A stretch of DNA of 64,000 nucleotides from Sequoia sempervirens. Its lineage: Eukaryota; Streptophyta; Pinopsida; Cupressales; Cupressaceae. A program made the translations under genes and the position numbers. Where the stretch lies: the NCBI GenBank assembly GCA_007258455.2, contig VDFB02252616.1, positions 121,663,394 through 121,727,393 of the forward strand, read 5' to 3'. Position 1 is the first letter of the stretch, and each line of letters opens with the position of its first letter. Shown here piece after piece: positions 1-11,389 of the stretch. Below the pieces are notes generated by a model. The model was not told the DNA's origin, did no database searches, and saw only the letters and a program-made list of their open reading frames with translations.

Positions 1-1200
1 AGGTCAACCTCCGGAGAAGGCCGACTTCCATTGGTGTCACCTAAAGCTACAGATCTTAGAAGGAAAAGGGAGAGAGATAATGCATAAAAATGAAAATTAA
101 ACTCTATGGTGATACACCGAACGTTACTTGGATTTGAAACCAGACTTCATACACTTGCTTTCAATGACTGAAGATAAATTTGTACAACTCACTTCCACAT
201 ATATTTTTTGCAAAAGTGTTTCACAAACAGGTCTTGGTGCTAAGATTCCTAGAAGGAAAGTTAATTTCACATCTAGAATTCATTACATCTTTTGACACAA
301 TTTGTGACCTGCAAAAACATGCTTTCTGCATAAGGTTCTAAAATTTGAGACAAAGCTCAAAGGAAATAAACATTTACCTCACTAAAATCTTGATCAATCA
401 GCTGACTAAACACAAAAATACAAAGAGAAAGTAGGCAAGAGCTTCAAATCAATAATAATCAAGGTCTTTACTGAATTTCATCTCCAAAATTGAGTTACAA
501 AATTTTGCTAATCTGAGAGAGGACTGGAAAAGTCACAGACTTCAGAAAAAGTATCCGGAGAACTCCTTTACAAAGAGGTAAAAATGTCTTATATACAAAA
601 GTGTGGTTGGCCCCTCTAGGGCTTACAAAAATATCAGTCTTAGAAAGATATGCTTTTTTTTCTTTTCATGTAGTTAATGTTGTATTCAATTGAATCCATG
701 TTGTCCGTGTCGATGTGAAGAGTCACCTCCAGGAGTGGTCTTCCTTAGATCTTTCTACAACCACCGCATTTACTTCCTAGTATCGTGTTCACCCTGAACC
801 TCTTCAGTCGAGTTGCCTTCAATGCTTCCGACTTCATAGCAGAAATGCATTATCTTTATTTTGTTGATCTTCTTTTCTGAGGTATCAATCAGTCAAAATT
901 TCAATGGTTCATCTTTGGCTCCTTCTGATTGGTTGGTTCATTCCACGTGGATCCCTCGAACGGTCAAAAGCTCCTCTAATCAGAATCGCATCTCGGTGAG
1001 ACACTGGAAGTGTCTCACCAATGTGATTATGCCCCTTGAAGTTATCAGCACAACATGTGACAGTCGATGAGATGTCTTAGCAAGCCTTAGAAGTCATATT
1101 GATATTGCCAAAAACATCGGCAAGACAATTGGCATCAGTATGAAGTCACAGCGAGCACCACTGAATCACACTGACACCGCTTTTATTTGGCGATTCCATT
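1..1200. other. No gene recognised
   Basis: Unique-looking AT-rich sequence with only short open frames. I saw no transposon end, protein motif or tandem repeat before the TCGGYGAGAC-rich block begins near 1,200. Confidence 0.5.
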
Positions 1201-3150
1201 GATGTCGGCAAGAGATCGTGTGCTCGGGAAGACCTCATAGCGAACTACATATTTTTTGGTGAGATCACTTTTCATTTTGTTTTGGCAAGACAAAAATTTA
1301 TCGCCAAGAGGTCACAACAGGCTTCATGATTCATGTCAAGATCCCTTTGTTATCGCAAAGACATTGGCCTATCAGCCAGACCTTTCGCCGAGCTCCTTAT
1401 CTTTCGGCGATGAGTTTATCCTCCCCTTAGTCGGGGAGACATCGCTAGGTTGGTGATACCTCACACCGAAATTAGCTTCTTTCCCCAAGCACAACATTCC
1501 TTTTGGCATGACTTCCACCCTGTCGGTGAGACCTCATACCGATCTCCTCCTTCTCTCACCGAGCTCACTCCTCTTCTCCAGGCTTGAGCTCCTTCTAGTC
1601 GGCAAGACCTTCGTTAGTCGCTAGGACCTCACATCAAAGCTTTCATCCTCTTGGAGAGCTCCAGTTCCACTTCAGCCAGAGCTTGCTCGGTCGGTGAGAC
1701 CTTCCACTGACCTCCTCTTCATTCTATGAGCTCACCCCAACATATCGTTGAGCTCTTCATTCTTCGGCCAGACACCCGAGTGTCAGTGATACATTTTACC
1801 AAAGGTAAAATGTTACCCTGAGACCCCTCATCATTGGCAAGAGTTGAGTGATGTCACCCCGAACACACTCCATTCTACCGAGCTCTTACATTTCTTTGGC
1901 AAGACCGTGGCAAGTTGAGAAGACTTCATAGCAATGTTCCCTAGTCATACCAATTCCCACTTTATCTTCAGCGAGCTCCTTCAAGTCGGCGAGACTTCCC
2001 TTCTTCGCCCAGACCTCACACCGAGGTCCTTTCTTTCGCTAAGTTGTTCACTAGTCGGCAAGACATCACCGGGTTGGGGAGACCTCTTAGTGACCCTTTC
2101 TACTTTCTCCTTGAGCTCACTTGATTCTGTCGCCAAGACATTCCTGGGTCGTCGAGACCTTATTCCGAAAGCCAAATCCTTCAGCAAGCTCTTTTTTCTG
2201 TCGGGGAAACACCCTTATATCAGCAAGACCGTTTGCCGATGTTAAACTTTCTCGGTGAGGTCTTTTTTTTGTTTGTTTTCTTCAGTGTGACCTTCATCCT
2301 TTGGCAAGACATTTTTCTTAAGGCAATATCCTTTGCTGAGACCCATGCTTGTCGCCGAGATATCTCAACGAACTCCTTTTTTCGCTGAGTTGCTCATTGA
2401 TCTGTGAGACATCCTTATATCAGCAAGACCTTATGCCGATGTCAAACTTTCTCGGGGAAGTCCTTGTTGTCAGTGAGACTCCTGCCAAAGGAAAAACACA
2501 TATTGAGGCCCCCTTTTATCCTTCGGCGAGACCATAAGCAGTCGGTGAGACATCATGCCAAAGGCGCTTTGCTTTGGGGAGGGATTATTTCAGTCGGCAT
2601 GACTTTTCTTTATCACCAAGATATCCTAGCGAACTCAATCTCCTACGCCAAGAGCCTTTAGAGTCGGGGAGACCTTATGACTTCGGTGAGACCCTACAGC
2701 GAAGCTCGCTTGCTTTGCCGACGTCGCCTCCCTTCGGTGAGACATTGCTCATCGGTGAGACCTCCTAGCGAAACCTGCTTACATATGCTGAAGGCATCCT
2801 TTGATGAGACCCTTAAGAAGTCGCTGAGACTCTATCCCGAAGGAAAAAACTTCCGCTGATATGCATATACTTTTGTCACTGGGACGATGATCGATGTCTT
2901 GCCGATAGGAACCTACAGGTGAATTCCACTCGCCGTGACATTCTGGAGGTCTTGTCGATAGACAAAACAGAAGCATATTTAACCAAATGCATTATGGGTT
3001 GGGGTGACCTTGATAATCTCATGCTGATAGAATCCCAATGTGAAACATTCAAACTTGATGGAACCCCTGCCAGTCGGTGAGACATCTGGAAGGTCTTGCT
3101 GACTTTATCCTTAGAGGATTTTCAAGCCAAACTTGAACAAGGCAAGCTTC
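1200..3150. repeat. Degenerate array rich in the decamer TCGGYGAGAC
   Basis: A core close to TCGGTGAGAC or TCGGCAAGAC recurs at irregular spacing. Clear copies lie near 1,434, 1,532, 1,600, 1,692, 1,986, 2,054, 2,524, 2,541, 2,664, 2,683, 2,735, 2,750 and 3,074, with many weaker ones between. The spacers are pyrimidine-rich and often contain GAGCTC or CCGAG. Short open frames on both strands here are by-products of the repeat. I do not recognise the family; it could be a decayed satellite or part of a large LTR. Confidence 0.6.
2214..2461 (+). repeat. Direct repeat with exact 200-bp offset
   Basis: About 48 bp starting CTTATATCAGCAAGACC at 2,214 recurs at 2,414 with few changes, both continuing into GCCGATG..AAACTTTCTCGG. 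This shows that a longer unit of about 200 bp was once duplicated inside the degenerate array. Confidence 0.65.
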
Positions 3151-3284
3151 CACACTGAGTCCCCCATAACCTAGCATCAGATTCATGACTTTTTCCCTTG
3201 TGCGAATGCTCCATTCTGCCTTCTCGAACCTCTGCCACATGATTTATCCTGCCTGATTGAGTCTGTGGGTGAAAATTAGGTAAC

Positions 3285-3383
3285 AAAAACAATATCAGGA
3301 TTGTGTTCTCTAATCATATCGTCAGTAGCCATTTGTTGAGGGATGCTACACAAACCCATAACATTCCAAGATATCCCCTTCAT
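3285..3383 (-). pseudogene. LINE ORF2 fragment, start of the AP endonuclease domain
   Basis: Read on the minus strand from an ATG at 3,383, the frame gives MKGISWNVMGLCSI, then PQQMATDDMIREHNPDI. This is the N-terminal signature of the apurinic-type endonuclease at the start of ORF2 in plant L1-like LINEs (usual form: K-I-x-S-W-N-V-R-G-L, then IREHxPDI). The frame loses similarity near 3,285, so only about 33 residues of a protein normally over 1,000 residues long remain. The metal-binding part of the domain is missing. Identification rests on motif recognition only. Confidence 0.6.
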
Positions 3384-4236
3384 TTTTGGGGATTACAAAA
3401 ATGAGAATCTAGTGTCTTAATAATACCAAATTCAATAAGAGATTCCCCTATCAATTTTTATTTTCATGTTCCTTCTTTCTTCCTACAATATATCATTATT
3501 GTATTTACTATCATAGAATATTCAATAATTAGACTTTAAGTATGTTAGTGAAAAAGAAAGTGTAATCCTAGGTAATAATATATCCCTCATCCATCAACAC
3601 TTATTTAAATTAGAGCTTCCAAATTTAATTTTAGTGCTACACACCCAAACATGAGTGCTAAATCATTGGACATAAGCACACCTAGAATCAAAGTTATTAG
3701 AATCTATTGAAATTCACCAAGGATGATCCTTCAACTTTATTGAGTCCATTTTGACATCCATTTTCTATCCAAAGATATTTTTATGCATTTTATTAGTTTA
3801 TTTTTCTATCTTAAATCATTTTAATTTTCATTCACAATTTTTTTATTTGATTGTATTAGATCATATCAAAGTATTTATTTAATTTCTAAATATGATTGGA
3901 AATATGTTTTTTTATTATAGTAAACACATACAAATAAAAGTTACTCTATTTATAGTGAAAACTTAATGTAGAAGGTGTTAGAAATCTGAAAAAGATGAAT
4001 AACCAAGATCTTTCTATGAGAGAAATATGTTATACACAGTAAATGAAATAACACAATTAAAAACTCAAAATTCCAAAAGATGTGAAAATGTCAAGATGAA
4101 AAAATTTCAAATTAGGAGCTCAAGGAAAAGTTGAAGAATAATTTTGCAAGCAAAAATGAATATGAATATGAGTATGAAATATACCGAACCAATTTTTTTC
4201 AATTTTTTCAATAACAAATACAATGCAACACACATC
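3384..4236. other. AT-rich spacer, no gene seen
   Basis: No transposon end, protein motif or tandem repeat is visible. This is probably old intergenic or eroded repeat sequence. Confidence 0.5.
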
Positions 4237-4275
4237 TGTTAGGGTTAGCACTTAAACCAAAACGATGCGGAATTC

Positions 4276-4398
4276 AACTCTAACCAAGAATGCGTCGGAT
4301 GACGACGAGCATATGGTTAGAGGATCTCAAAGAAAATCTGAATAAAGAACTCTAACCAAGAATGCGTCGGATGACGACGAGCATATGGTCAAAGGATC
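4276..4398 (+). repeat. Direct duplication, 72-bp period
   Basis: About 50 bp starting AACTCTAACCAAGAATGCGT at 4,276 is repeated at 4,348 almost unchanged, both running through GATGACGACGAGCATATGGT. Confidence 0.85.
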
Positions 4399-5798
4399 CC
4401 TAACTTCTATTATGTTGAAAGTAAACTCAACACCAAGAATGTGCTTTCAAACCCAGAGTGGGAATGGAGCTACCATAGGGCGGAGATGTAAGATATTACA
4501 ATGCAAATCAAAGTAAATAGGTGGAAAGCCAGCCTCTTCCACTTATCCAGCGGGTATTACAATGAAATAACAGAGAAGTAAGATTGCTGACAGTACTACT
4601 GTTCAGCTTACAATAATTAGAGATTCGCCTGCCAAATACATAGAATAAAAAAGTCTAACCATGCTGCAATATAGTATAATGTCTCCTTAATGATCACAAA
4701 GACTTTCAACCCAAACCCAACTCAAAAGATAGACTTTACGCAAGCTGATATGACAGAACAACAACTTAATATGCATAACCAGCAACCCTAGAATCCACTA
4801 AAATGCTCACAACTCACTCAATACTTTCCAGAATGACATGAGACTTGATGCAAATGAAAGCTAGGATGATGATAATGAAGACTAGACAAAGAAACAACTG
4901 ACAAATTGAAGTATTTTTTTTCTAAACACTTGCTAGGAAAAATAGAATGGTACAGCCTCAAGAAATGTTCTACCAACAAGATAAAATCCAAGACACCTCT
5001 GAAAAATCTGCAACTTGGCATAGAGGGGCGCCCAAGGCTAGCAAATGCATGGGTAAACTACCCAAAACCAAAATAAATTCGCCCAAAGACTTATGAGTAT
5101 AAACTTCAATCTGCAATACAAAATCAACAACTCCAAATTTTGATAAAATGCAAGAAACTGAACTACAAATGCAAAACAACTTCTAAAATGCAAAATATCA
5201 CTACAAATCTCACTCAACTACAATCTAACTCTCCACTAGTTGTTGTCTTTCAAGCAAGAAGTCGAGCCAAGGCTAGGAGGCATTCATTCCTCGAAGCAAT
5301 CCAAATACCATTCCGACAGCATAACTTTACTCAAGACATAAGATAATACAAATGAGGACCCAAGACCTCATTTTATAACTTTGTGAAGACTCTCCAGAAG
5401 CTTCTAGAAACCCTAACTTTTCAAATTTGAAATAACTCCTTTCCCTCCAAAGATGGTGTCCCATTTTCCAAGCAATATTTGACTTTAATTTTAAATTAAT
5501 TCCCTCCTCAAAGAAGGCATCCAACTCAAGCATGAAATAGACCTTTGAATAATAATAAATTTCCTTCAATGAAGTGCCCACCCTTGAAGAACACCTTTTA
5601 AGAACAACTTGAAGTGATGTAGCTAGGCCAAGGGGGGAGTCAACATTAAAATATAACATTAACATAACATTATTTAAATAAAATGAACTTATCTCTCCAA
5701 AATGCGTCCCAAGGCCAAAATTGATCAAACCAATTGAGCTGACTGAATATGAGAGTCATCCGTGTCGAAACCAACAGGACCACTGCCAGAAATAGAAT

Positions 5799-6038
5799 TT
5801 ATTAAAAATAGTAAATTCCAAAAAGTTGCTTGAATCAAAGTGCATGTCATACCAATGCGAAGCTTTCTGAAAACCTAGAAAGAATCCACAATCCAAAATC
5901 CCAAACTCCAGGATGTAGCCGTTGTAACTTACTAAAAATAGTAAGTCCAGAAAGGTTGTCTGATGCAATTGCAAGTCATACCTCTACGAAGCTCTCTGAA
6001 AACCCAGAAGGAATCCAGAATCCAAACAACCAAACTCC
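5799..6038 (+). repeat. Imperfect tandem duplication, 130-bp period
   Basis: The segment starting TATTAAAAATAGTAA at 5,799 recurs from 5,929 as TTACTAAAAATAGTAA. Both continue through GTCATACC, CGAAGCT.TCTGAAAACC and GAATCCA.AATCCAAA. Divergence is moderate, so the duplication is old. Confidence 0.75.
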
Positions 6039-6176
6039 AACAAGAAAAACCCTAAATCATCAAGAGAACCCACCAAGCAGCCGGAACCCCTAAATTTGTT
6101 AGTAACTAGCCAACAACACACTGGGAATAGGCTACCAATCACTAAAAAGTGAAGTGCTAAAAACGGGGACATTACA

Positions 6177-6644
6177 GAGTATGAATCTACAAACTAGGTA
6201 GTGAGTTTATATAGAACAAGAGAGAGTGTGGAGGTGGCAAATACAACTAATAGGGAGAGATCACCAATATTAAATAAACTAATAAAAATAGTAAATGATC
6301 CACTCTTTTAGGATGGTGACACCTCATCACCTTATCTACTAGTTATTAAATAATTAAATTCATTTTATAACCTAATCAAGCTTAATAAAAGTGTAGGAAA
6401 AACCTAGGACTAAGGGGAGACAAATTAACCCACTAGGAAAATAAACACCTACACTGACAAAAGGTTCTAGGTCAACCTAGAATAAGAATTATGGTTCCAA
6501 ACTCATGCGAGTCTAAACACAACCCACTGTGTGACCAATAAGGATTTTCATATGATTATCCTTTTTGTAAGGCTCTAAATCTTGACACATACCTCATAGT
6601 CTTCCTTAGTCTAATATGAAAATCCACCTTAGAAATAAACATGG
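6177..6644. other. No gene seen; a TATA-like string near 6,208
   Basis: Sequence after the LTR-like block includes TTTATATAG near 6,208. There is no coding potential and no repeat I recognise. Confidence 0.4.
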
Positions 6645-6931
6645 AATGCATAATGGACACATGGACAATTTCACATTGCTCTCATAATGCTTTAGATAAA
6701 TATCAAAAATATTTGGAACAAATATTTTTGTAGATAGATAATTTTATCTACGAATCCAACTACTATTGAACTAATTAATGTGTTTAAAATTTTAAATTAT
6801 GGTAAACCAAAATGATCATAAATGAATCAGTAATTTTTTATAAGTGAAGCAATAATCTAAAAACAAAACAAAATAAAAGGAAATATTTTTTGTTGATGCA
6901 AGATTTTAGGTAGTACTAGGACACTTCTGCA
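6645..6931 (-). repeat. Old LTR-like repeat, left copy of a 47-kb-spaced pair
   Basis: This segment is alignable with 53,985-54,255 in the same orientation. Shared blocks are ATGCTTTAGA.AAA, an AAATGA.CATAAATGAA-like string, and AAATATTTTT.GTTGATGCAAG followed by CTAGGA. On the minus strand both copies could start with TG at the high-coordinate end (TGCAGAAGTG here, TGTAGTGGCA at the right copy) and share TCCTAG after it. The likely reading is two LTRs of an outermost, very old element into which A later inserted. Only about 280 bp aligns and I found no primer site. Confidence 0.4.
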
Positions 6932-7432
6932 TTAGAAACCTTTGTTAGGTGATTTTTGAGCTTATAGCTTTCCAATAAGGGTTGAGTGATATATCCATTC
7001 ATTAGGTTGTTAAATCAACCATAATATACCCTCAATGCACCTCTACTAGTTCCAAAACATAAAGCTAGGAAACATCTTCTTTGCTATTGATATTTTTATC
7101 TTCTCTTGAAACTCCTTCATCTTTATCACCATCTCATCTTGATCATATTTCTACTTCTCTTTCTTTATCTTCACTATCACAATTTGATGTTGGACAAATA
7201 TCACTAGTATGCCTTCCACCCAAATATTCTTTTATTTCTCCCTCTTGGAATGTAACTTCCTCCACCAATATAGTCTCCTTCTCCTATGAATTTTAATCCT
7301 TAATTTTATCAACTTACCTTGTTCTATTCTACTTGATATTTCCTCCTTTGTTATACTTCTCTTCTCTCCATTTTCTATTATTTTCACCTATCATCGTATC
7401 CATTTATCTTCTATTTCTTGATTATCACCCTA
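6932..7432. other. Pyrimidine-rich sequence, possibly interior of the outer element
   Basis: Between the old LTR-like repeat and the TRIM the plus strand is CT-rich. The minus strand carries acidic, lysine-rich short frames without a recognisable motif. This would be internal sequence of the outer relic if 6,645-6,931 and 53,985-54,255 are its LTRs. Confidence 0.3.
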
Positions 7433-7596
7433 CATACCATTGTGTTGGTGGTTGTTGTTGCACAAAAAGATTGACCTATTAATTCCTGATACAACCACCA
7501 GATTTATACAAGATCCACATGAGGAAATTAAGCCATGTCATGAACCGAAGCACCGCGCTACCCCAAGGAGACCAAGGGACGCACCATCTTGCAATA

Positions 7597-7605
7597 GTCC
7601 CCCTC
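7597..7605 (-). promoter_or_regulatory. TRIM polypurine tract
   Basis: Minus-strand GAGGGGGAC lies directly before the downstream terminal repeat, where plus-strand DNA priming would start. Confidence 0.6.
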
Positions 7606-7638
7606 AACGCAAGAGAGGGGTTCAAACCTGTGACCTCA

Positions 7639-7650
7639 ACTCTAATACCA
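7639..7650 (-). promoter_or_regulatory. TRIM primer-binding site (tRNA-iMet type)
   Basis: Minus-strand TGGTATTAGAGT starts two bases inside the upstream terminal repeat. It matches the plant iMet primer site at 10 of 12 positions. It sets the orientation of the TRIM. Confidence 0.8.
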
Positions 7651-7816
7651 ATTGTTGCATTGGTGGTTGTCATTGCACCAAAAGATGGACTTGCTAATTC
7701 CTGATACAACTGCTAGATTTATACAAGATCCACGGGAGGCGGTTAAGCCATGTCATGAACCCAAGCACTACACTAAACCAAGGAGACCAAGGGACACACC
7801 ATCTTGCAACACATAC

Positions 7817-9028
7817 TTCTCAACAAGTAATTTTCAACTCATATTTTGACTCCTATATCAAAATATGTTATCACATACCACCAACTCGTTGTGTTCTTCA
7901 AATATTCATCAACCACTTCGGTTCTAACTACAACTTCTATGTTTCTTCCTATCCTCATACTGGCACCCTACTGAAAGCTCAAAAACATCTTGTATTCAAT
8001 TAATCTACATCCACCACAAAGATTCAAATTTTCTCCATTTATATGGTATGAACAAATATGGATTTATAACTTCCCTTCTTGACTTGTATCACTTCTTCCA
8101 CTTATTCTTTTATTTTTTCTTTTTTTAATTCTCCACGACTCTTGTCCATATTATGTACTATTATGATGTTCTATTTAATAGTCCACTTTAAGAAATTATA
8201 TTGAAAGTATCAATACATACTTGACATCAACTCTAATTTATCTCTATTACCCTCATATTTTTTACCTTTCACACCATGATCTACATTATCACAAATCTCT
8301 TCTTCAAATCATCTATATTGTCCCTTCTATTATCTCTTACATCAATAGATGATCTTTTGATCTTAAGTTAGGATTATACATCCTCATCTCTTTGATTATC
8401 CAGCTTATTATGAAACTTTCCAATCATCTTATAAAACCTCATTTTATCTATTTCTCCTCCTTTAATTTTTTGTACCTTTCTTCTCGTTGTCATTTTCCAT
8501 TACAAACCTCCACTTGCAACCACATAGAGTCTTCTATTAACATCCTTCAATTATTCCATACTCACCATGTACTAGCTAATTCAACTCAAATCATCCTTTT
8601 GTTACTCTATTGCCTCCTATAACCTATTTAAGTTACCTCTACTCACCTTTTAAATCATCATCTCTCAATTGCATTATTACAAACTTCACCATCACTATTT
8701 TACTTGGATTTTTTAAATTATTTTTCTAGAAACTATATATTCATCTACCCACCTAGATATATCAATAATTCTTCATCTTTCCTATCATTTTCTTTCTTTC
8801 ACCACCTTGCTTCTTCTTTATCAATACCCCTACATTTCCTCAAATTTATCTTTCCTTTTATAAATTATCCTAAACATTTTTAGCATTTTTTCATTCTCAA
8901 TCTTCAATTTATCACCATACCATATTTCATCTCTCTCCTTTGTATAATTATTCCAGTATTCTCTCATTTCCTCTAAGAAAACATACTCTGTATCCTCAAA
9001 ATCTTCCTCTTCCTTTAATGGTTTCACA
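7817..9028. other. Degenerate sequence with a minus-strand coding-like stretch
   Basis: Mostly AT-rich. Around 8,830-9,030 the minus strand has an open, charged stretch (for example EEEDFEDTEYVFLEEMREYW, then a K/E-rich segment). If element A is removed, this frame continues upstream into 52,345-52,400 (GIKGIENEIIVGKGW). So it is one pre-existing sequence split by A. I do not recognise the protein. Confidence 0.35.
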
Positions 9029-9033
9029 TAGTC
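9029..9033 (+). repeat. Left target-site duplication of element A (TAGTC)
   Basis: TAGTC directly precedes the first base of A's 5' LTR and is repeated at 52,340-52,344 directly after its 3' LTR. A matching 5-bp duplication across 43 kb supports A being one original insertion. Confidence 0.85.
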
Positions 9034-9534
9034 TATAATGCCCAAAATTAAAAATTTTGCTTCATTAAGGCATTTTTGTAAAAGTGGTTAAAGTCTTGTA
9101 AAAAATGTCACCAAAAGTCAAATTTTCTAAAAATAGACTTGATTTAGGGTTTTTTGGGTTTGTTGTCAAATAGATGCTAGTAAAAATTCTAAAAGTAAAA
9201 ATTTTCTACTTTAGAAAGTTTCTAAAAACAAAATCTTTGCATGGAGGGCTCTAAGTGTTTCTGATTGGTTGAAAATACTTCCTAGTCAAGCTAGTCCAGT
9301 CAGAATCACCAAAAGGTTAGTATTTCTCTAGTGGATCAATTCTGCTTTTTCATAAAGCAAAGCATGAGCTCTGAAGTCATCAATGGAGTAAATTCAACTA
9401 CCAAGTGTCAAATTCAAAGTCTCAAATGTTGCATAGACACCACGAATAACAAACATGCACACACAATGTAGAATGAAGAAGAAAAAGTGAAAGAAGTTGA
9501 AAATTGTGAAAAAAATTCTAACACTAGAAAGTCT

Positions 9535-10645
9535 AAGTGCCTCTGTCAAGGAAGGGCACTTGGAATTTCATGTCTTATCCATTTTTCAGCTCTTGACAAT
9601 GGTGAATGCAGTCAGCAAAGGTGGTGAATGGAAAGCAATAGAAATTTAAAAATCATGAAAAATAATCTAACTCTAGTGAACCCAGGTGCCCCTATCAAGG
9701 AAGGGTGCCTGACATTTCATGCCTTAGAAAAAAATTTCTCGCTTTTCGAAAAATGTGCAATCTTTCCTATCAGCCCTGTTCTGGTTCACCAAGAAGCAGT
9801 TAAAATTAGTTTTCAAGGTGGGAAAAGTTGGAGATCATCTCAGATATGTTCAAGATCTTCAATGAATCCATCATCCAGTTCAGAGGATCTGTCAGATAGC
9901 AGAAATTACAGATCAAATGGAGGCATTTCACACAAAATGAAGAAATTCAAAGGAAAATTAAGAATCTCAAAAATTTGACTGTCTGGAAGAATTGGGTGCC
10001 CCTATCAAGAAGGGGCACCTAGCTTTTAGCACCTTAGAATATTTTTGTGTTTTTCAGAAAATGTTCAAAACTTCTTCATCAGCCTAGTTTTGACTTTCAA
10101 AAAATTGGTCAAATGTAGTGATAGAGTTTGGAAAATGGTATAATTCATCTCAAATTTGATTAGCCTTGTCAAATTGACTGATTTTCAAACATTTTTGTTC
10201 ATCGGCTACCTAAAAATGAAGATCAAACAGGGGTAACTAGCTCCCGATAGAGACAAGCAAAACAAAATTTGAAAATTAGGAAAAATTGGCTAAGCCTAGA
10301 GAAGTTGGGCACCCCTAGCCAGGCAGGGCACCCAAGATTTCATGCCTTAAATTTTTTTATTCTGGCATGCCTCGTTCCAATTCAGTCTCCATCGATAGTT
10401 TCAAGCGCGTGCAAACTCGATCAGATGACGTCGAATGTCTGTACGAAGCTGGGGATCACTTCAACAGTGGTTAAACATGAAATTACCATGGTCAAACAAG
10501 TTTTATCAATTGACAACGTCAAATTGCTAATCATCAAAGTTGGAGGTAGGCCTCGCAAGAAGCAAAAACAAGCTAAAGATTGAAAATAATGAAATTTTGA
10601 CTAACACTAGAGAAGCTAGGCACCCCTGTCCAGTCAACACTCCCA
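9535..10645 (+). repeat. Array of GC-rich inverted-repeat motifs in the 5' LTR of A
   Basis: Five related motifs lie near 9,535, 9,685, 9,995, 10,309 and 10,618, the last three about 310 bp apart. Most are followed by TTTCATGCCTTA-like sequence. The best copy is a perfect 8-bp stem: GGTGCCCC (9,995-10,002), 9-nt loop TATCAAGAA, then GGGGCACC (10,012-10,019). Another has AAGTGCC at 9,535 and GGCACTT at 9,555. Counterparts in the 3' LTR lie near 40,506, 40,655, 40,940 and 41,250. Confidence 0.75.
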
Positions 10646-10726
10646 AGAGTTCATGCCTTAGCCATTTTTAAGTCTCCATTTTTCATTGATGAAAATCATG
10701 ACTTCATGCATGCAAGCTTTTTCCCC

Positions 10727-10734
10727 TATAAAAG
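10727..10734 (+). promoter_or_regulatory. TATA-like box in the 5' LTR of A
   Basis: TATAAAAG in the context CCCCTATAAAAGAGG lies after the hairpin array and about 660 bp before the accessory ATG at 11,390. This fits an LTR promoter. No start site can be fixed from sequence alone. Confidence 0.4.
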
Positions 10735-11389
10735 AGGAATTCATCATTTGATGCAAGCGAAGTCATTTTTTGATACAAATGAAGTCATATTTTTGCATGC
10801 ATAGTTTCTATCTTCATGGATAGTCTCCAAAATTTTAGGGCTTTGCATGAAAGCACTTTTTCATCTTTAAACTCTATTTAAGAAATATTTTAGCATTCAT
10901 TCTTCATAATTCGCAGGTTGACTTTCAGAGGAAGAAAGATAAAAATTTCTTCTCATCAAGATTTGGAGGCTCAAATGGAGTGCTTTTTCAGTGTTCTTTG
11001 TGGATTTGAGATTGGGAAGTATAGAAGCATGTTTTTTCATTGTTCAATTTTCTAAGGCATCACATTTCAGAAATAAGTGGTCATAATTTTCAATTTTCAT
11101 CGATCTAGGTCCACTTACTTTTTACTCTTAAAGATTGGAAAATTTTAAAAAAATTGCATGTCGACCCCTATTTTTTAGGAGATCATGCATGTTCGAGAAA
11201 TCCTTAGCTTTTTCAAAATTTAACGATTTGGGTCCCTTCAGAACGAGATTGTCTACAAAACCAAGACCTCAGCTATTTTTTAAGAAAATCTATTTTTTTG
11301 GGAGAAAAATCAGCAACCTATTTTTAGCAATTTGTGCAAAACGTTTTTGAACATAAGCGTATTTAAAGGTATAATTCAAGTTTTTCGAC

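Larger units (their letters stand above)
4237..6176 (-). mobile_element. Possible LTR-like block, minus orientation
   Basis: On the minus strand the block begins TGTAATGTCCCCG at 6,176 and ends CCCTAACA at 4,237, fitting the TGT..ACA form of LTR ends. The same start, TGTAATGTCCCC, appears in plus orientation at 63,405. The 5-bp flanks (ACATC left, GAGTA right) do not match, so a clean solo LTR is not shown. The block holds no long open frame but has two internal duplications. The left boundary is the weaker one. Confidence 0.35.
7438..7811 (-). mobile_element. Complete TRIM (miniature terminal-repeat retrotransposon)
   Basis: Two 159-bp direct repeats (7,438-7,596 and 7,653-7,811, about 85% identical by eye) flank a 56-bp interior. 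The 5-bp target duplication CATAC lies at 7,433-7,437 and 7,812-7,816. On the minus strand the upstream repeat starts TGTTGCA and ends TGCAACA, a perfect 7-bp terminal inverted repeat. It is followed after 2 bp by TGGTATTAGAGT, two mismatches from the plant initiator-Met tRNA primer site TGGTATCAGAGC. A purine tract GAGGGGGAC abuts the second repeat. There is no coding capacity, so it must have been mobilised by another element's proteins. Total length 374 bp is at the small end for TRIM/SMART elements. Confidence 0.88.

Noticed and set aside
4237..6176. Confident solo LTR
   Set aside because: The ends look LTR-like but the 5-bp flanks do not match, so it is listed only as possible.
7615..7650. 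tRNA gene or SINE promoter (GGGGTTCAAACCTGTGACC resembles a B box)
   Set aside because: No cloverleaf can be formed; the string lies in the TRIM interior next to an iMet primer site, where such sequence is expected.
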